DNA of 64,000 nt from NCBI RefSeq assembly GCF_944324995.1, contig NZ_CALUYL010000001.1:124001-188000 (forward strand), given 5' to 3'. The notes beneath the pieces are model-generated. The model saw nothing but the letters and a program-made list of their open reading frames with translations, was not told where the DNA came from and did no database searches. Shown here piece by piece: positions 1-7,462 of the stretch. The DNA comes from an uncultured Mailhella sp. (lineage in GTDB: Bacteria; Desulfobacterota; Desulfovibrionia; Desulfovibrionales; Desulfovibrionaceae). Every line of letters begins with the position of its first letter. Positions within the stretch are counted from its first letter, which is position 1. A program made the translations under genes and the position numbers.

Positions 1-242
1 TCGTCGAGCAGCGCCTCAAGACGCGCCTCCCGCTCCTGCGGCGCAACCAGCCTTCCGCCCACGCCGGGATGCACGGCTATCTTGCCGTCAAACGCGCGGG
101 AGAGAGGATCCGCATCCTCTCTTGCAAAATACTTCTCCACGCTCCAGTCGTCCGACTGCGGAGCGGAAAACGCCGCGCCGTTCAGGCGAGGCTCTTCGGA
201 ATCAATCCGTTCCCGATCAAACCGTTCTATGGCGGCGCTCAT
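1..242 (-). CDS. N-terminal part of an unrecognised protein, cut by the window edge
   Basis: About 80 codons of a minus-strand gene are visible; the rest lies left of the window. The ATG at 242 has a GAGAGGA ribosome site a few bases upstream, and a promoter with consensus spacing lies at 303-331, so the start is well supported. The visible part is hydrophilic and rich in Glu, Asp and Arg. It shows no signal peptide, membrane segment or metal motif. It follows trkAH on the same strand but is separated from it by a terminator and its own promoter, so it is an independent unit. I do not recognise the family and assign no function. Confidence 0.7.
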   Translation of the reverse strand, partial: MSAAIERFDRERIDSEEPRLNGAAFSAPQSDDWSVEKYFAREDADPLSRAFDGKIAVHPGVGGRLVAPQEREARLEALLD

Positions 243-302
243 GAAATCCTCTCTCAACGTTTTGCCGCTGGGCAAAAGTTATACTCATCAAACTTTTTCT
301 GA

Positions 303-331
303 GCAATAAAGAAATTGAAATTCAATGTCAA
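303..331 (-). promoter_or_regulatory. Sigma-70-type promoter of the leftmost gene
   Basis: On the minus strand TTGACA (331-326) is separated by 17 bases from TATTGC (308-303). The predicted transcript would carry a leader of about 50 bases before the ATG at 242. That leader contains a short stem, TTTTGCC/GGCAAAA, at 260-277, which may only be structural. The surroundings are clearly AT-rich compared with the flanking genes. Confidence 0.6.
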
Positions 332-660
332 CTTAAAAACGCAATTTTCTCTTTGCCTTCAGGCTGTGCCCGCAGCTTTCCCTTGAGGAAAACATGCGGA
401 CCGGAGGAAAAATCCATTCGTTTTTATTGACGATTTTCACGAAAAACGAACACGGCCCACAAAGACAAAAGGCCGCCGACCTTTCGATCCGCGACCGAGC
501 TTGCGACGTTCTGAAACGCCGCGCTGCGAAGCTTTCCGACTGCGCGCACCTGTGCCGGACCCGGCCCTGGCCTCATCCCGTCCACGGCCATGAAAAGACG
601 TTACGGCATGTTCCGGGCGGCCCAACGCCAGCGAGGCATCGCCTTCCTTCCCCGCCTGCC
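332..660. other. Intergenic stretch without a supported gene
   Basis: This lies between the promoter of the cut-off gene and the trkH terminator. Short open frames exist on both strands but none has a ribosome site or a recognisable protein. I see no repeat or RNA gene. Confidence 0.5.
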
Positions 661-696
661 AAAAAGCCGGAACAGGACTTCTCCTCCTGCTCCGGC
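661..696 (-). terminator. Intrinsic terminator of trkA-trkH
   Basis: On the minus strand a 12-base arm beginning GCCGGAGCAGGA (696-685) pairs with TCCTGTTCCGGC (677-666), with one G-U pair, and is followed by five T residues. It lies 60 bases after the trkH stop. Confidence 0.8.
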
Positions 697-755
697 CTGT
701 GTTCTGTCTGTCCGCAGCACTCCGGCAAAAACGTCGCACCCGGCGTCAGCGCGGC

Positions 756-2228
756 TTACAGCCCTCCCGGCTTTCGCCAGAGCGAGGGATGAAGCAGAAT
801 CAGAAGCGCGTAAAATTCCAGACGCCCCGCAAGCATGCAGAAGGAAAGAATCATTTTGACGGCCTGCGGCATCCATCCGAAGTTGTCCACGGCTCCCACA
901 CGGCCAAACCCCGGTCCGGCATTGGAAAGGCACGTCAGCACGGCGGAAAAGCTCGTCAAAAAGTCGATGTTCCAGCAAAGAAGCAGGCCCGTACACAGAA
1001 ACAGCATGAGCATGTAGGTAACGAAGAAGACGCCGCTGCCGGAGATGATCTTTTCCGAAAGAGGCCTGTCCTGAAATTTGATGGTGTACACCCCGCGCGG
1101 ATGCAGCATGGAAAAGAACTCACGGCGCAGCACCTTTCCCAGAACCATGATGCGCATGATTTTGAATCCGCCGGCGGTGGAGCCCACGCATCCGCCGACG
1201 AAAACGGCAAACAGCAGCATCGGCATCGTGCCGAGAGGCCACAGACTGTAGTTCTCACTGACGAAACCGGTGCTGGTGATGAGGGAAACTATCTGGAACA
1301 TCGCGCCGCGCAGCAGTTTTTCCGCATCGGAAAAAGACTGCACGGAGGCGCTGTTCTCCGCATACAGAAAGCCTGCGGTAAGCAGCGTAAGCACAGTGCA
1401 GAGCAGCACGAAGAAACGGCACTCCTCGCTTTTGCCGTAGGCGTTCCACCTTCCCGAAATAAAACGAAAATGCAGAGTAAAGTTGATTCCGGCCAGAAAC
1501 ATGAAGACAATGATGATCCACTGAACGGCCGGGGAAAACGCCGCCGCCGAAGCATTCTTCGTAGAAAATCCTCCCGTGGCCAGCGTGGCAAAGGCATGAT
1601 TGACCGCGTCAAGAACATTCATTCCCGCCATCATCAGGCACACGACCATGACGGCGGTAAGAACGCAGTAGCCGCTCCACAGAATCTTGGCGGTATCCTG
1701 AATCCGGGGAGCCAGCTTGTCCGGCGTGGGGCCGGGCACTTCGGCCCGGTAGAGCTGCATGCCGCCGACGCCGAGATGCGGAAGCACGGCCAGAGACAGC
1801 ACGATGATGCCCATGCCGCCGCACCACTGCGTGAGACTGCGCCAGAACAGCAGACTCTGCGGCAGGGCCTCGATATCGGAAAGAATGGAAGACCCCGTCG
1901 TGGTAAAGCCTGAAACGGATTCAAACCAGGCGTCCACGGGGGTCATGAATCCCGTGGACACATAGGGAAGCGCTCCGGCGCAGGTGGCGGCTATCCAGCA
2001 CAGGCCCACGCAGGCCAGCGCCTCGCTGTTGCTGAGTATGGTGCGGCGTTTTCTGCTCCCTGCGCGCACCAGAAGAAGGCCGAACAGCACGGACGCCGCG
2101 CAGGTCAGCGCAAGAGAAACCGCGTGCCCGTCGCCGAAGCCTGCGGAAAGAGCCAGAGGAAGGATCTGCATGACGCCGACGCAGGCGATCATGATGCCGA
2201 CAAGGTAGATGATATTCCAGAGCGTCAT
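756..2228 (-). CDS. trkH: TrkH-type potassium uptake channel subunit
   Basis: The 490-residue protein is an integral membrane subunit of the Trk/Ktr potassium uptake system. It conducts K+ across the inner membrane and is gated by the cytosolic TrkA ring. The sequence is a series of hydrophobic spans. It includes the pore-loop pattern SGFTTTGSS and further Gly-rich filter segments such as TSTGF and STAGGF, as expected for the four-repeat SKT superfamily. The ATG at 2228 overlaps the trkA stop in an ATGA arrangement, which implies translational coupling, so I prefer it to the in-frame ATG at 2246. The length matches the family. The gene is second in a two-gene operon and is followed by a terminator. 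Confidence 0.93.
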   Translation of the reverse strand: MTLWNIIYLVGIMIACVGVMQILPLALSAGFGDGHAVSLALTCAASVLFGLLLVRAGSRKRRTILSNSEALACVGLCWIAATCAGALPYVSTGFMTPVDAWFESVSGFTTTGSSILSDIEALPQSLLFWRSLTQWCGGMGIIVLSLAVLPHLGVGGMQLYRAEVPGPTPDKLAPRIQDTAKILWSGYCVLTAVMVVCLMMAGMNVLDAVNHAFATLATGGFSTKNASAAAFSPAVQWIIIVFMFLAGINFTLHFRFISGRWNAYGKSEECRFFVLLCTVLTLLTAGFLYAENSASVQSFSDAEKLLRGAMFQIVSLITSTGFVSENYSLWPLGTMPMLLFAVFVGGCVGSTAGGFKIMRIMVLGKVLRREFFSMLHPRGVYTIKFQDRPLSEKIISGSGVFFVTYMLMLFLCTGLLLCWNIDFLTSFSAVLTCLSNAGPGFGRVGAVDNFGWMPQAVKMILSFCMLAGRLEFYALLILLHPSLWRKPGGL

Positions 2229-3634
2229 AGATCCGAGCCTCCGCACTCGGAGGCCTCCGCATCGCCAAGGATGCGCTCCAGTTCCGCAATGTGCTGCTTT
2301 TCCGCCAGAATCAGCACGCGGGCGTCCGACTGAATGACCGTGTCGCCCTTGGGGATGAACACATTGTCCCCCTGAACGACGGCGAGGAAGAGCACGCCCT
2401 TGGGCAGGCAGATGTCGCGCAGACGCCGGCCGCAGAGCGCGGAATTCTGCTCGACGAAGACTTCCATGGTTTCGGCGGCTTCATTGCTCACCGCCACCGA
2501 GGCCAGCACGTTGCCGTGCCGGATGTAATGCAGAATGCTGCTCACGGTGGCTATGCGCGGGCTCACGATATGATCGATGCCCACGGTTTCCACCAGCGGC
2601 AGATATTCGGCCTTGTTGATGCTGGCCACCGCCAGCCCGGCGCCGAGCTTCTTGGCCAGCATGCAGGAAAGAATATTGGACTCCTCGTTCTCGGAAACGG
2701 CGACAAAGGCGTCCATCTCGCCTATCCTCTCTTCTTCAAGAAGACTGCGGTCTCTGGCGTCGCCGTGCAGAATCAGCGTAGATCCGAGACTGGAGGAAAG
2801 CTTTTCGCACTCCCCGGCATTGCCGGCGATCAGGCAGACCTGCACGTTCATCGACTCCAGTCTTCTCGCAAGCGCCGTTCCGATGAGTCCTGCGCCGTAA
2901 ATGCACACGCTGCGCACGGGACGGCGCTTCTGCTCCAGCGCGCGGAGTATGGAAGGAAGCGCCGCAGGCTCGTAGATGAAATGAACGATGTCGCCCTGCC
3001 GTATGACATCGGAACCGGAAGGAATGATGAGCCTGTTCTCCCGGTAAATCGCGCCTATCATGACGCGCTCTTCCTGCATCACCTCACGGAAGCGGAAAAG
3101 CGGCAGATCGATGAGGGGGCCTCTGTCCACCTTCATGCCCGTCATGCGGATGCGGCGATTGGCGAATTCGTGATATTCCACGGAACCGGGCATGGTGATG
3201 AGGCGGGATATGGACCGGACGATTTCCTCTTCGGGATTGACCAGAAGGCTGAGCCCGAGACTTTTTTCCAGAAAGCCCGGCAGAAGATGATAGTCGGGAT
3301 TGCGCACGCGGGCCACGCGTGTGGCCTGAGGCGCCAGCTCTCTGGCGAACATGCAGGCCATGATGTTCACCTCGTCGGAGTTCGTCACCGCAAGAACCAG
3401 CTCGGCCTTGTCTATTCCGGCGTCCCGCAGCACCTGCGGGCTGGCCCCCGAGCCCGTCAGCGTCTGCACGTCAAACGCTTCCTGTATCTTGCGCAGCTGC
3501 TCTTCGTCATGGTCGATGACAATGACCTGCCGCTGTTCCTCGGCAAGCCGTCTTGTCGTATGAAAGCCGACTTCTCCTGCGCCGATGATGACGATTCGCC
3601 CGGAGGAAGGCGCAGATTTTTCCTTAAAAAACAT
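2225..3634 (-). CDS. trkA: TrkA, NAD-binding regulator of the Trk potassium channel
   Basis: TrkA is the peripheral cytosolic subunit that binds NAD(H) or ATP and controls K+ flow through TrkH. The 469-residue protein has the usual duplicated layout: RCK/TrkA-N Rossmann domain, TrkA-C domain, then a second copy of both. Nucleotide-binding glycine motifs are visible as GAGEVG near residue 18 and GAGLIG near residue 246. The N-terminal extension of about 14 residues before the first beta strand is slightly longer than in Escherichia coli. The stop overlaps the trkH start by four bases. A GGGGTAG ribosome site precedes the ATG at 3634. Confidence 0.94.
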   Translation of the reverse strand: MFFKEKSAPSSGRIVIIGAGEVGFHTTRRLAEEQRQVIVIDHDEEQLRKIQEAFDVQTLTGSGASPQVLRDAGIDKAELVLAVTNSDEVNIMACMFARELAPQATRVARVRNPDYHLLPGFLEKSLGLSLLVNPEEEIVRSISRLITMPGSVEYHEFANRRIRMTGMKVDRGPLIDLPLFRFREVMQEERVMIGAIYRENRLIIPSGSDVIRQGDIVHFIYEPAALPSILRALEQKRRPVRSVCIYGAGLIGTALARRLESMNVQVCLIAGNAGECEKLSSSLGSTLILHGDARDRSLLEEERIGEMDAFVAVSENEESNILSCMLAKKLGAGLAVASINKAEYLPLVETVGIDHIVSPRIATVSSILHYIRHGNVLASVAVSNEAAETMEVFVEQNSALCGRRLRDICLPKGVLFLAVVQGDNVFIPKGDTVIQSDARVLILAEKQHIAELERILGDAEASECGGSDL

Positions 3635-4068
3635 GACTACCCCATGTAAAGGTGGCTGATGAAGACCTATGCCATACGTGCATGAAACATACCATCATGA
3701 CCATATTTTTCAACGTGTCTTACCGAACACTTGTCTTCCTGCAATCATGCATGTATTTCCTTCATAAACAAAAAATAAAACACATGTCATCATATTGCAT
3801 GCCTGTGCAGCAGTCATGCAGAAAACTTTTTACAAGCATAATTCATCATCATTCGGCAACCTGTTGAACAGAAAAAAGAGAATGTTTTCCTCCGTCTGTT
3901 GAAAAGCAGCAGGTTGGGCTCTTCCCATTCAGAGTCGTGACCGGCAGCATACGTCAGACTCCGGCAACGTGCGTCCGGCAGCCTTTCCGGACGGATACCC
4001 CCCGGCCTTTCCGAGGCATCCGCCCTCATGTTGCGCTGAACGCCCCGCCCCGCCGGGACATCCCTTGC
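3635..4068. other. Upstream region of trkA; no gene seen
   Basis: This 434-base stretch separates trkA from tRNA-Val. On the minus strand a possible promoter for trkA is TTGAAA (3713-3708), a 16-base spacer and TATGTT (3691-3686). The half nearest trkA is AT-rich and contains scattered CATG/CATGCA words of unknown meaning. No open frame has a ribosome site or a recognisable product. Confidence 0.4.
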
Positions 4069-4097
4069 TTGACAGAACAGGGCACTTCCCCTAGAAA
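4069..4097 (+). promoter_or_regulatory. Promoter of tRNA-Val
   Basis: TTGACA at 4069-4074, a 17-base spacer and TAGAAA at 4092-4097 form a near-consensus sigma-70 promoter. The expected transcription start is only a few bases before the mature tRNA 5' end. Confidence 0.8.
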
Positions 4098-4106
4098 AAA
4101 CGGCGG

Positions 4107-4182
4107 GGGCGGTTAGCTCAGTTGGTAGAGTATCGGTCTTACACACCGACTGTCAGGGGTTCGAGTCCCTTACCGCCCACCA
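4107..4182 (+). tRNA. tRNA-Val (anticodon UAC)
   Basis: The 76-base sequence folds into a standard cloverleaf. The acceptor arms GGGCGGT and ACCGCCC pair, the D arm has GCTCAGTTGGTAGAG, and the T arm carries GGTTCGAGTCC. The anticodon loop CTTACAC gives anticodon TAC at 4140-4142, which reads valine codons. The discriminator is A and the CCA end is encoded. It is transcribed alone, with its own promoter and terminator. Confidence 0.97.
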
Positions 4183-4199
4183 GCATTTGACGTTCCGAA

Positions 4200-4233
4200 G
4201 AAAAGCCGTGTGTTTGCATGGCTTTTCTTTTTT
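4200..4233 (+). terminator. Intrinsic terminator after tRNA-Val
   Basis: GAAAAGCC (4200-4207) pairs with GGCTTTTC (4220-4227), followed by a run of T residues. It lies 17 bases after the CCA end. Confidence 0.8.
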
Positions 4234-4265
4234 AACAAGCGATCAATGCCCTCAGGCCTGCGGCA

Positions 4266-4469
4266 TCAGAGCTTTTCCCACTTGCTGAAGCGCAGGCAGG
4301 AACCGCCGGAGAGCATCTTCATCTTGCGTATGGGGCAGTAGGCCGGGGCCGAATCGCAGCGGATTCTGACCACGCCCTTGAACACGTGAATCTCGGGAAC
4401 GCGCCTGCCTTCCCACCAACGGCAGGCTCCGCACTTCTTGTCCTGGGGAAAAATGGTATTCGTCGCCAT
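4266..4469 (-). CDS. Small cysteine-containing protein of unknown function
   Basis: This 67-residue protein starts at the ATG at 4469, behind a GGAGA ribosome site with seven-base spacing. It has five cysteines: CGAC near residues 13-16, then one each in CDS, YCP and SCL contexts. The pattern suggests a zinc or iron-sulfur site, but it matches no ferredoxin signature I can name. There is no signal peptide or membrane segment. The protein is basic at its C-terminus. It lies between tRNA-Val (opposite strand) and a second unknown gene on the same strand. I do not recognise a family. Confidence 0.7.
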   Translation of the reverse strand: MATNTIFPQDKKCGACRWWEGRRVPEIHVFKGVVRIRCDSAPAYCPIRKMKMLSGGSCLRFSKWEKL

Positions 4470-4733
4470 AACAATTTCTCCTTTGCCGCGCCTTCCGCAC
4501 AACACGCGGACGCTCCATGCCTCCCCGATATCACACCCGCACGCCCTTCTCAACGTGGACGCACGGAAAAGAGCCCCGCGCGTTGCCGCATGTTCCTGCT
4601 CCCGAGAGACACTCCGAAGAGATCACGCCTTCTCTTTCCGAACAAGACGCGTCTTTCCGCTGCCTGCGCGGCTCTCCTGGCGTTCCGCTTTCCGCGTCGC
4701 CGCCCCGCGCAGGTCTCCGAAGCCGCCTTCTCG

Positions 4734-5375
4734 TCAGGACGCCTTCCGCCGCTCCATGTCGAGCACATACTCGACTACGTTCCAGTATTCGGAAACGCCG
4801 CCGAGGCCGGTGGTGGCGTCGAACACGAACATTTTTCCTTCGGTCGGACGCTCCTTCGGTCGCATGATCCAGAACGGCTTGCAGAGCAGACGGGACGACG
4901 ACTCCGAGCATCGGATGTCCGCGCGCGGGCCGAGGGGAAGATTGCAGCGTCGCCCCCACGCGGAAATTGCAAACGCCTCCGCCTTTGACGCCGCCTCCGC
5001 CTCGTCGAGAACGGCTGCGGCAACATGCGCAGACGCTTCAAGAGCCTGCCCGTCCGCTTCCACGCGCGCGGGGGCAAACGCAGGCTCCGCATCGCCGTGC
5101 TCAAAAACAATCCGCTCTTCGCAAACTTCGGGAAACGACGACACCCGAAGGCACTTGCCCGTGCGCGCATCGACCACAAGCAGCATTTCCAGCGGTCTTT
5201 TTCCGAAAAAGCGCCAGCTCGCCTGCCCCCGCAGATGAAAAAGCCGGTAGGGGTAATATAAAAGATCGAGCCGAACCTCCTCCCGTCTTTTGCGCAGAAA
5301 GGCATACCGCGCACAAAGCGCCTCCGCGTCCCACGCAAGGCCGGAAGAGTTCAGCGTCAGCGTCGTCGTGTCCAT
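4734..5375 (-). CDS. Unknown 213-residue protein with an apparent internal repeat
   Basis: The protein is soluble, with no signal peptide or membrane span. Two parts resemble each other. Residues 40-50 (YYPYRLFHLRG), followed by VVDARTGK at 67-74, echo residues 165-173 (CKPFWIMRP), followed by VFDATTGL at 184-191. The middle, about residues 95-140, is rich in Ala and Glu and probably helical. The repeat suggests two copies of a small beta-rich unit joined by a helical linker. The gene lies downstream of the SSS symporter gene on the same strand, after a terminator-like hairpin, so it may or may not belong to that operon. I assign no function. Confidence 0.75.
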   Translation of the reverse strand: MDTTTLTLNSSGLAWDAEALCARYAFLRKRREEVRLDLLYYPYRLFHLRGQASWRFFGKRPLEMLLVVDARTGKCLRVSSFPEVCEERIVFEHGDAEPAFAPARVEADGQALEASAHVAAAVLDEAEAASKAEAFAISAWGRRCNLPLGPRADIRCSESSSRLLCKPFWIMRPKERPTEGKMFVFDATTGLGGVSEYWNVVEYVLDMERRKAS

Positions 5376-5511
5376 GAGTCACCAGCATGCCGGAAATGCG
5401 GCCTGACCGAATCAAGAAAATACTGAAAGCGCCTGTTCCGAGCGCCCGTCGCTCAAGGCTCCGGGGCCGAGTCAGGCAGAGCGGCAAACGGAAACTCCGC
5501 CCAAAATGTTG

Positions 5512-5547
5512 CAGGGGCCTTCCGACGAAGCGGCCGGAAAGCCCCTG
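5512..5547 (-). terminator. Hairpin after the SSS symporter gene
   Basis: On the minus strand CAGGGGCTTTCCG pairs with CGGAAGGCCCCTG (one mismatch), and an ATTTT tract follows within a few bases. It starts six bases after the symporter stop and probably ends the transporter/flavoprotein operon. Confidence 0.6.
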
Positions 5548-5552
5548 AACGA

Positions 5553-7019
5553 TCAGAGCTGACGGAACTTTTCCCACAGCTCGCGGATGTCCGGATCGAG
5601 CTCGCGCTTTTTGAACACGGCGTTGACGGCAAAGAAGATGAGCGGCGCGCCGATCAGCCCCACCAGAAGCGCGGGGATGCCCGTGGGCTTCTGCAGCCAG
5701 ATGGTCCACACGGGAATGATGATCATGATGCTCACCATCTGCGCCAGCGCGGCCTGTTTGGAAGCGCCGGGAATGAGGATGACGCCGATCATGGGCATGA
5801 GGAAGGTGAACACCAGGAAGCCGAAGGCGAACACGCCTATCCAGAAAATGATGGTCGGCGGCTTGACGGCAAAGAGCAGCGGCAGCAGCACGAACACGGC
5901 GGCGCCCAGACGGTTGTAGAACATGGGATGCCGGGTGTAGCGCTCCGGAATGGCAAGCTTGAAGATGTCTTCCGTGAGCGACGAGGCCGCCACCACGATG
6001 GAGCCGCTCACCGTGGACATGATGGCGGCGAGCACGGCGGCGAGATAGATGCCGCCCGTAATGGGCGAGAGCACCTTGGGAATGAGCAGCGGAATGACCA
6101 TGTCGGGATTCTTCACCTCGCCGGGCGCAAGCACCATGTGACTCATCATGCCGGTGGTGGCCAGCGTCCAGGCGAGAATGGCGGAGAACACCACGCACAC
6201 GATCATGGCCACGCGGGCGGTGCGCACGTCGCGCATGGAGAAGATGGCCACGCTCTGCTGAGGCATGGCAATACCCACGAGCATGGTGATGGCGAGAATG
6301 ATGAACAGATTGGACCAGCTCATTTTTCCGCCGCCCGTGACGTCGAGCAGATTGGGATCAATGGAGCCGAGCGCGGCGTTGAGCTGGGAGAGCAGATCCG
6401 CCGACACGCCGCCGAAGGCCGCCTGGGCCGTGGCCGTGAAGATGGCGATGGAGCCGAGCACCATGATGATGCCCTGAATGAAGTCCGTCCACACCGAGGC
6501 GAGATAGCCGCCCATGACGCAGTACACGCCCACGACGACCGCGCCGATGAACAGCCCCGAAAGATAGTCCAGACCGAGAATGGTGGAAAAGATTTCTCCC
6601 GTGGCCTTGAACTGCGCCACGAGCGAGCCGCCGAGGCCTATGAGGATGGCCACGGCCGCCACAATGCGGATGGCGCGGCTTTTATAGCGCTTTTCCAGCA
6701 TCTGCGGCAGGGTGAGCACGTTGAAGTGATCGAAGGCCAGCTTGAGGCGCTGCCCGAACACGCGGAAGGAAAAGAAATAGCACAGCGGCGTGCCTATGCC
6801 CATGGCGAGCGAAGACCAGCCCGCATTCCAGGCCATGCCGGGGCTGCCCACGAGCTTGACGCCGCTCTCCCAGGTGGCCGCGAACTTGAAGGCCGTGAAC
6901 CACGGCCCGAAGCCCTTGCCGCCGAGAAAATAGTCTCTCGAATCCCTCACCTTGCGGGAGGCGAGGTAGCCTATGAACAACATGAGTCCGAAATAGACGA
7001 CGAGTATGGCAATCATCAT
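5553..7019 (-). CDS. Sodium:solute symporter (SSS family), cassette 1 transporter
   Basis: The 488-residue polytopic membrane protein belongs to the SSS family, which imports small solutes with Na+. It opens with an N-out first helix and then a TM1-TM2 loop ending YFLGGKGFGPW, which is the SSS signature region. Hydrophobic spans continue to about residue 460. The substrate cannot be read from sequence, since members carry sugars, amino acids, short carboxylates or vitamins. It is the last gene of an apparent four-gene operon after a flavoprotein, a ferredoxin and a 46-residue partner. I infer that it imports the substrate of the flavoprotein. The gap to the small partner is 12 bases. Confidence 0.9.
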   Translation of the reverse strand: MMIAILVVYFGLMLFIGYLASRKVRDSRDYFLGGKGFGPWFTAFKFAATWESGVKLVGSPGMAWNAGWSSLAMGIGTPLCYFFSFRVFGQRLKLAFDHFNVLTLPQMLEKRYKSRAIRIVAAVAILIGLGGSLVAQFKATGEIFSTILGLDYLSGLFIGAVVVGVYCVMGGYLASVWTDFIQGIIMVLGSIAIFTATAQAAFGGVSADLLSQLNAALGSIDPNLLDVTGGGKMSWSNLFIILAITMLVGIAMPQQSVAIFSMRDVRTARVAMIVCVVFSAILAWTLATTGMMSHMVLAPGEVKNPDMVIPLLIPKVLSPITGGIYLAAVLAAIMSTVSGSIVVAASSLTEDIFKLAIPERYTRHPMFYNRLGAAVFVLLPLLFAVKPPTIIFWIGVFAFGFLVFTFLMPMIGVILIPGASKQAALAQMVSIMIIIPVWTIWLQKPTGIPALLVGLIGAPLIFFAVNAVFKKRELDPDIRELWEKFRQL

Positions 7020-7031
7020 GGCGCGCCCCTT

Positions 7032-7172
7032 CTAATTCCTCTTTTTCTTATTGTCGGGGCGGGTTCTGCCCTGAAGGCACCACCAGATGCCGTAGCCTAT
7101 GACGAACACAAACTGCACCAGAAACGCGCCGATGTAGAGAAGAAAGGTTGAAGTGGGCATATTGGCAATCAT
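7032..7172 (-). CDS. Small one-span accessory protein of the SSS symporter
   Basis: This is a 46-residue protein with one membrane span (residues about 8-31) and a basic tail ending in RPDNKKKRN. Its ATG at 7172 follows a GGGAGA site at seven bases, and its stop is 12 bases before the symporter gene. Very small hydrophobic proteins encoded next to SSS or similar symporters are a known pattern and are thought to be transporter subunits. The position, single span and charged tail fit that group here. A role in stability or gating is an inference. Confidence 0.8.
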   Translation of the reverse strand: MIANMPTSTFLLYIGAFLVQFVFVIGYGIWWCLQGRTRPDNKKKRN

Positions 7173-7240
7173 GAGCGAATCTCCCGCGTTGTTCCGATGC
7201 GTTTGCAAACGGCAGGCCGCCCCGGAGGGCGGCCGCGCCA

Positions 7241-7462
7241 TCAGATCTTCCAGGGCAGAATGGGACGGCGTTCCCGGTCTGCGGAAACGGCGATGGCCCC
7301 TGCCGGGCAGTATTTTTCACACAGAAAACAGGACTGGCAGTCCTGAAGATAGGCGATGTACGGATGCTTGTCCTCGTCGGCCCGCAAGACGTCCTGCGGG
7401 CAGTAGGTGACGCAGCGCAGGCAGCGGATGCACTTGTCGTAATCGATATGACGGATGCCCAT
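7241..7462 (-). CDS. AprB-like ferredoxin with two [4Fe-4S] clusters, cassette 1
   Basis: The 73-residue protein has two cluster motifs: CIRCLRCVTYCP at residues 11-22 and CQSCFLCEKYCP at residues 42-53. Each is a Cys-x2-Cys-x2-Cys-x3-Cys-Pro set. The size and position beside an AprA-like flavoprotein resemble AprB, the electron-transfer subunit of adenylylsulfate reductase, but the long AprB tail is missing. It probably carries electrons to or from the FAD of the flavoprotein. The ATG at 7462 shares one base with the flavoprotein stop (TAATG), so the two are translationally coupled. There is no signal peptide, which places it in the cytoplasm. Confidence 0.9.
   Translation of the reverse strand: MGIRHIDYDKCIRCLRCVTYCPQDVLRADEDKHPYIAYLQDCQSCFLCEKYCPAGAIAVSADRERRPILPWKI

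Noticed and set aside
2229-2246. Upstream ATG at 2246 as the trkH start
   Set aside because: The ATG at 2228 has the classic ATGA overlap with the trkA stop and gives the family-typical N-terminus.
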